Below, one piece after another: positions 62,805 to 64,000 of a stretch of DNA of 64,000 nucleotides. How positions within the stretch are numbered: the first letter of the stretch is position 1; each line of letters begins with the position of its first letter. The notes under the pieces were generated by a model. It was not told the DNA's origin, made no database searches, and worked only from the letters and a program-made list of their open reading frames with translations. The stretch is from Setophaga petechia. Its lineage: Eukaryota > Chordata > Aves > Passeriformes > Parulidae. The stretch spans positions 13,782,001-13,846,000 of the forward strand of contig JANCRA010000009.1 of NCBI GenBank assembly GCA_024362935.1, in the 5' to 3' direction. A program made the translations under genes and the position numbers.

Positions 62805-63430
62805 CTGGTTGGGGGATGAGTGCTGGGGGAGGACAAGCTGAACGTGAGTCAGCAGTGTGTCCTTGCAGCAGCCAAGGTTAACTCTGTACCCGCCTGTTTT
62901 AGCCAGAGAGTGGCCAGCAGGCCAAGGGAGTGACCCTGCCCTCTGCTCAGCATCACGAGGCACCTGGAGCACCGTGTCCACGTGTGGGGCCTCAGGCTGC
63001 TGAGGCTGAAGAGGATCCACAGAAGGGCTACCAAGAGGGTTACAGATCTGGGGCATAAAAAGCATGAATATAGTGCCAAGGGGTCAGGGTTGTGTTAGCC
63101 TGAAAGATTGGAGCATGGGAGTGACCTAATAGCTTCTTCTCAACTGCCTAGAAAGGGGAATAATAGAGAAGGCAGAGCCTGACTCACCTCCTAGGTGTTC
63201 AGCCAAAGGAAAAGAAGCAAAAAGAAAATCAGGCTGCAATAAGGAACATAAGAGGAATGTAAGGAATGTAAGAGGGAAAAAATGTTGTAATGACAGAGGT
63301 TATAATGACACTGGCACAGATCACCCAGAGGGGTTATACAGTCTTCATCCTTGGAGGCTCAAAAAGGTTCTGAGCATCCTGACCTAAAATTGGTCCAGTT
63401 GTGAGCATGGTTTGGAGTAGGTGAAGTCAG
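62805..63430 (+). mobile_element. CR1 LINE, older and longer fragment including the end of the ORF2 region
   Basis: Diverged CR1 reaching further 5' than the other copies. It contains 'gacaagctgaacgtgagtcagcagtgtgt', 'gagtggccagcaggccaagggag', 'ctggagcaccgtgtcc' and 'aggatccacagaagggctaccaagag', which correspond to the C-terminal part of the CR1 reverse-transcriptase ORF. These are followed by 3'UTR-like sequence such as 'catccttggaggctcaaaaagg' and 'ggtttggagtaggtga'. The coding part is broken by indels and stops. The terminal octamer repeat is not preserved, so the 3' boundary is approximate. Confidence 0.8.
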
Positions 63431-64000
63431 ACAGAAGTCCATTATTTTTAATCATTTTTTTCCACAGTTCTGACAGCAGCAACTTCAAAGCGAGATAAAT
63501 TTCTTTGGCAAGGACACACTGCTGGAAATGCCTCTGAACAAGACACAGTGCAGCCTGAAATTATTTTTATCTGCAATAAAGTGAATTTTGCCCAAAAACA
63601 GTACCCAGAAAAATGTAGCAGCCATTATTTGCTCAGCACTACAGGAATGGAGAAGAATCACCTGTAGTGTAAAGCTACTTTGCAGTTAAAAGCTCCAGTT
63701 TTGGGTTAGAAGAAGCAATCATGCTGGAGCCACCAAGGATGTGGCAGAGACAGGGTACCTAACATTTACCAGTGAGTTACAGTAGGTCAGGTAAAACTGG
63801 CAGGCACAAGTTCTCAGTCAACAGGAGAATACAATACTTCTTCATGACACAATATTTGTTATTAAATCTATTGAGTTTTAGGTTGGCTCTATCTCTCCTG
63901 GCCAAGGCATTTCATAGTGTGGCCATGGTTAGATGACGTAAAGTAAGGAGACAAAATGAAAGTGACCCCTATAATAATCTACTCAGTGCAGGTAAATCAG

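Larger units (their letters stand above)
53456..64000 (-). other. Upstream non-coding region, probably MTUS2 5' intron
   Basis: No further MTUS2 coding sequence is expected upstream of the start codon, and no promoter-like CpG island is visible. The region is therefore most simply an intron separating a distant 5' non-coding exon. It contains CR1 copies at about 56775-57140 and 62805-63430, a (CAAAA)n tract at 56567-56593, a G14 run at 59624-59637, a 15-bp tandem at 54386-54415 and a very AT-rich stretch at about 58340-58690. GC-richer segments without recognisable coding content lie near 57150-57830, 59130-59520 and 60500-60960. Confidence 0.6.

Noticed and set aside
62640..63065. Minus-strand 141-codon open frame
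   Set aside because: It is largely antisense to a CR1 fragment and has no recognisable product.
1..64000. Prokaryotic features, CRISPR arrays, tRNA or rRNA genes, intact endogenous retrovirus
   Set aside because: None of the necessary signatures (regular spaced repeats, cloverleaf boxes, rRNA cores, gag-pol frames) was seen.

Overview
This is a vertebrate nuclear window, almost certainly from a bird and probably a neoavian such as a songbird. The evidence is AT-rich, gene-poor, intron-like DNA, several chicken-repeat-1 (CR1) LINE fragments with typical avian 3' ends (for example the 'tctatgattctatgat' tail near 57130), and one large protein-coding exon with flanking exons bounded by canonical GT/AG splice sites. 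There is no sign of bacterial gene organisation, CRISPR, tRNA or rRNA genes.

One gene is supported: MTUS2 (microtubule associated scaffold/tumour suppressor candidate 2; also TIP150, CAZIP, KIAA0774), on the minus strand. Three consecutive coding exons can be placed with compatible reading phases: exon A 53131-50834 (766 codons, start ATG, phase 0 end), exon B 44912-44672 (phase 0 to 1) and exon C 35243-35037 (phase 1 to 1). Together they encode about the first 915 residues, the disordered N-terminal two-thirds of the protein. They include three short Ser-x-Ile/Leu-Pro motifs of the kind that bind EB1. The C-terminal coiled-coil exons were not found and should lie beyond position 1. A 5'UTR stretch (53455-53132) precedes the ATG. 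It contains a plausible splice acceptor, small upstream ORFs and a 30-A tract.

Layout: 1-35036 is the intron after exon C (at least 35 kb), with a CR1 at about 4786-5114, A-rich and polypurine tracts, short tandem duplications and a CpG cluster at 25775-25856. 35244-44671 is the 9.4 kb intron between exons B and C. 44913-50833 is the 5.9 kb intron between exons A and B. 53456-64000 is upstream, probably 5' non-coding intron, and carries two CR1 copies (about 56775-57140 and 62805-63430), a 14-G run and small repeats.

No undescribed biological system is convincing here. The points most worth checking are a possible intronic-polyadenylation isoform with a cysteine-rich tail after exon A, the A30 tract just upstream of the start codon, a CpG-dense patch inside the coding exon, and isolated CpG clusters in introns. 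Comparisons with human MTUS2 are from memory, not from an alignment run here.
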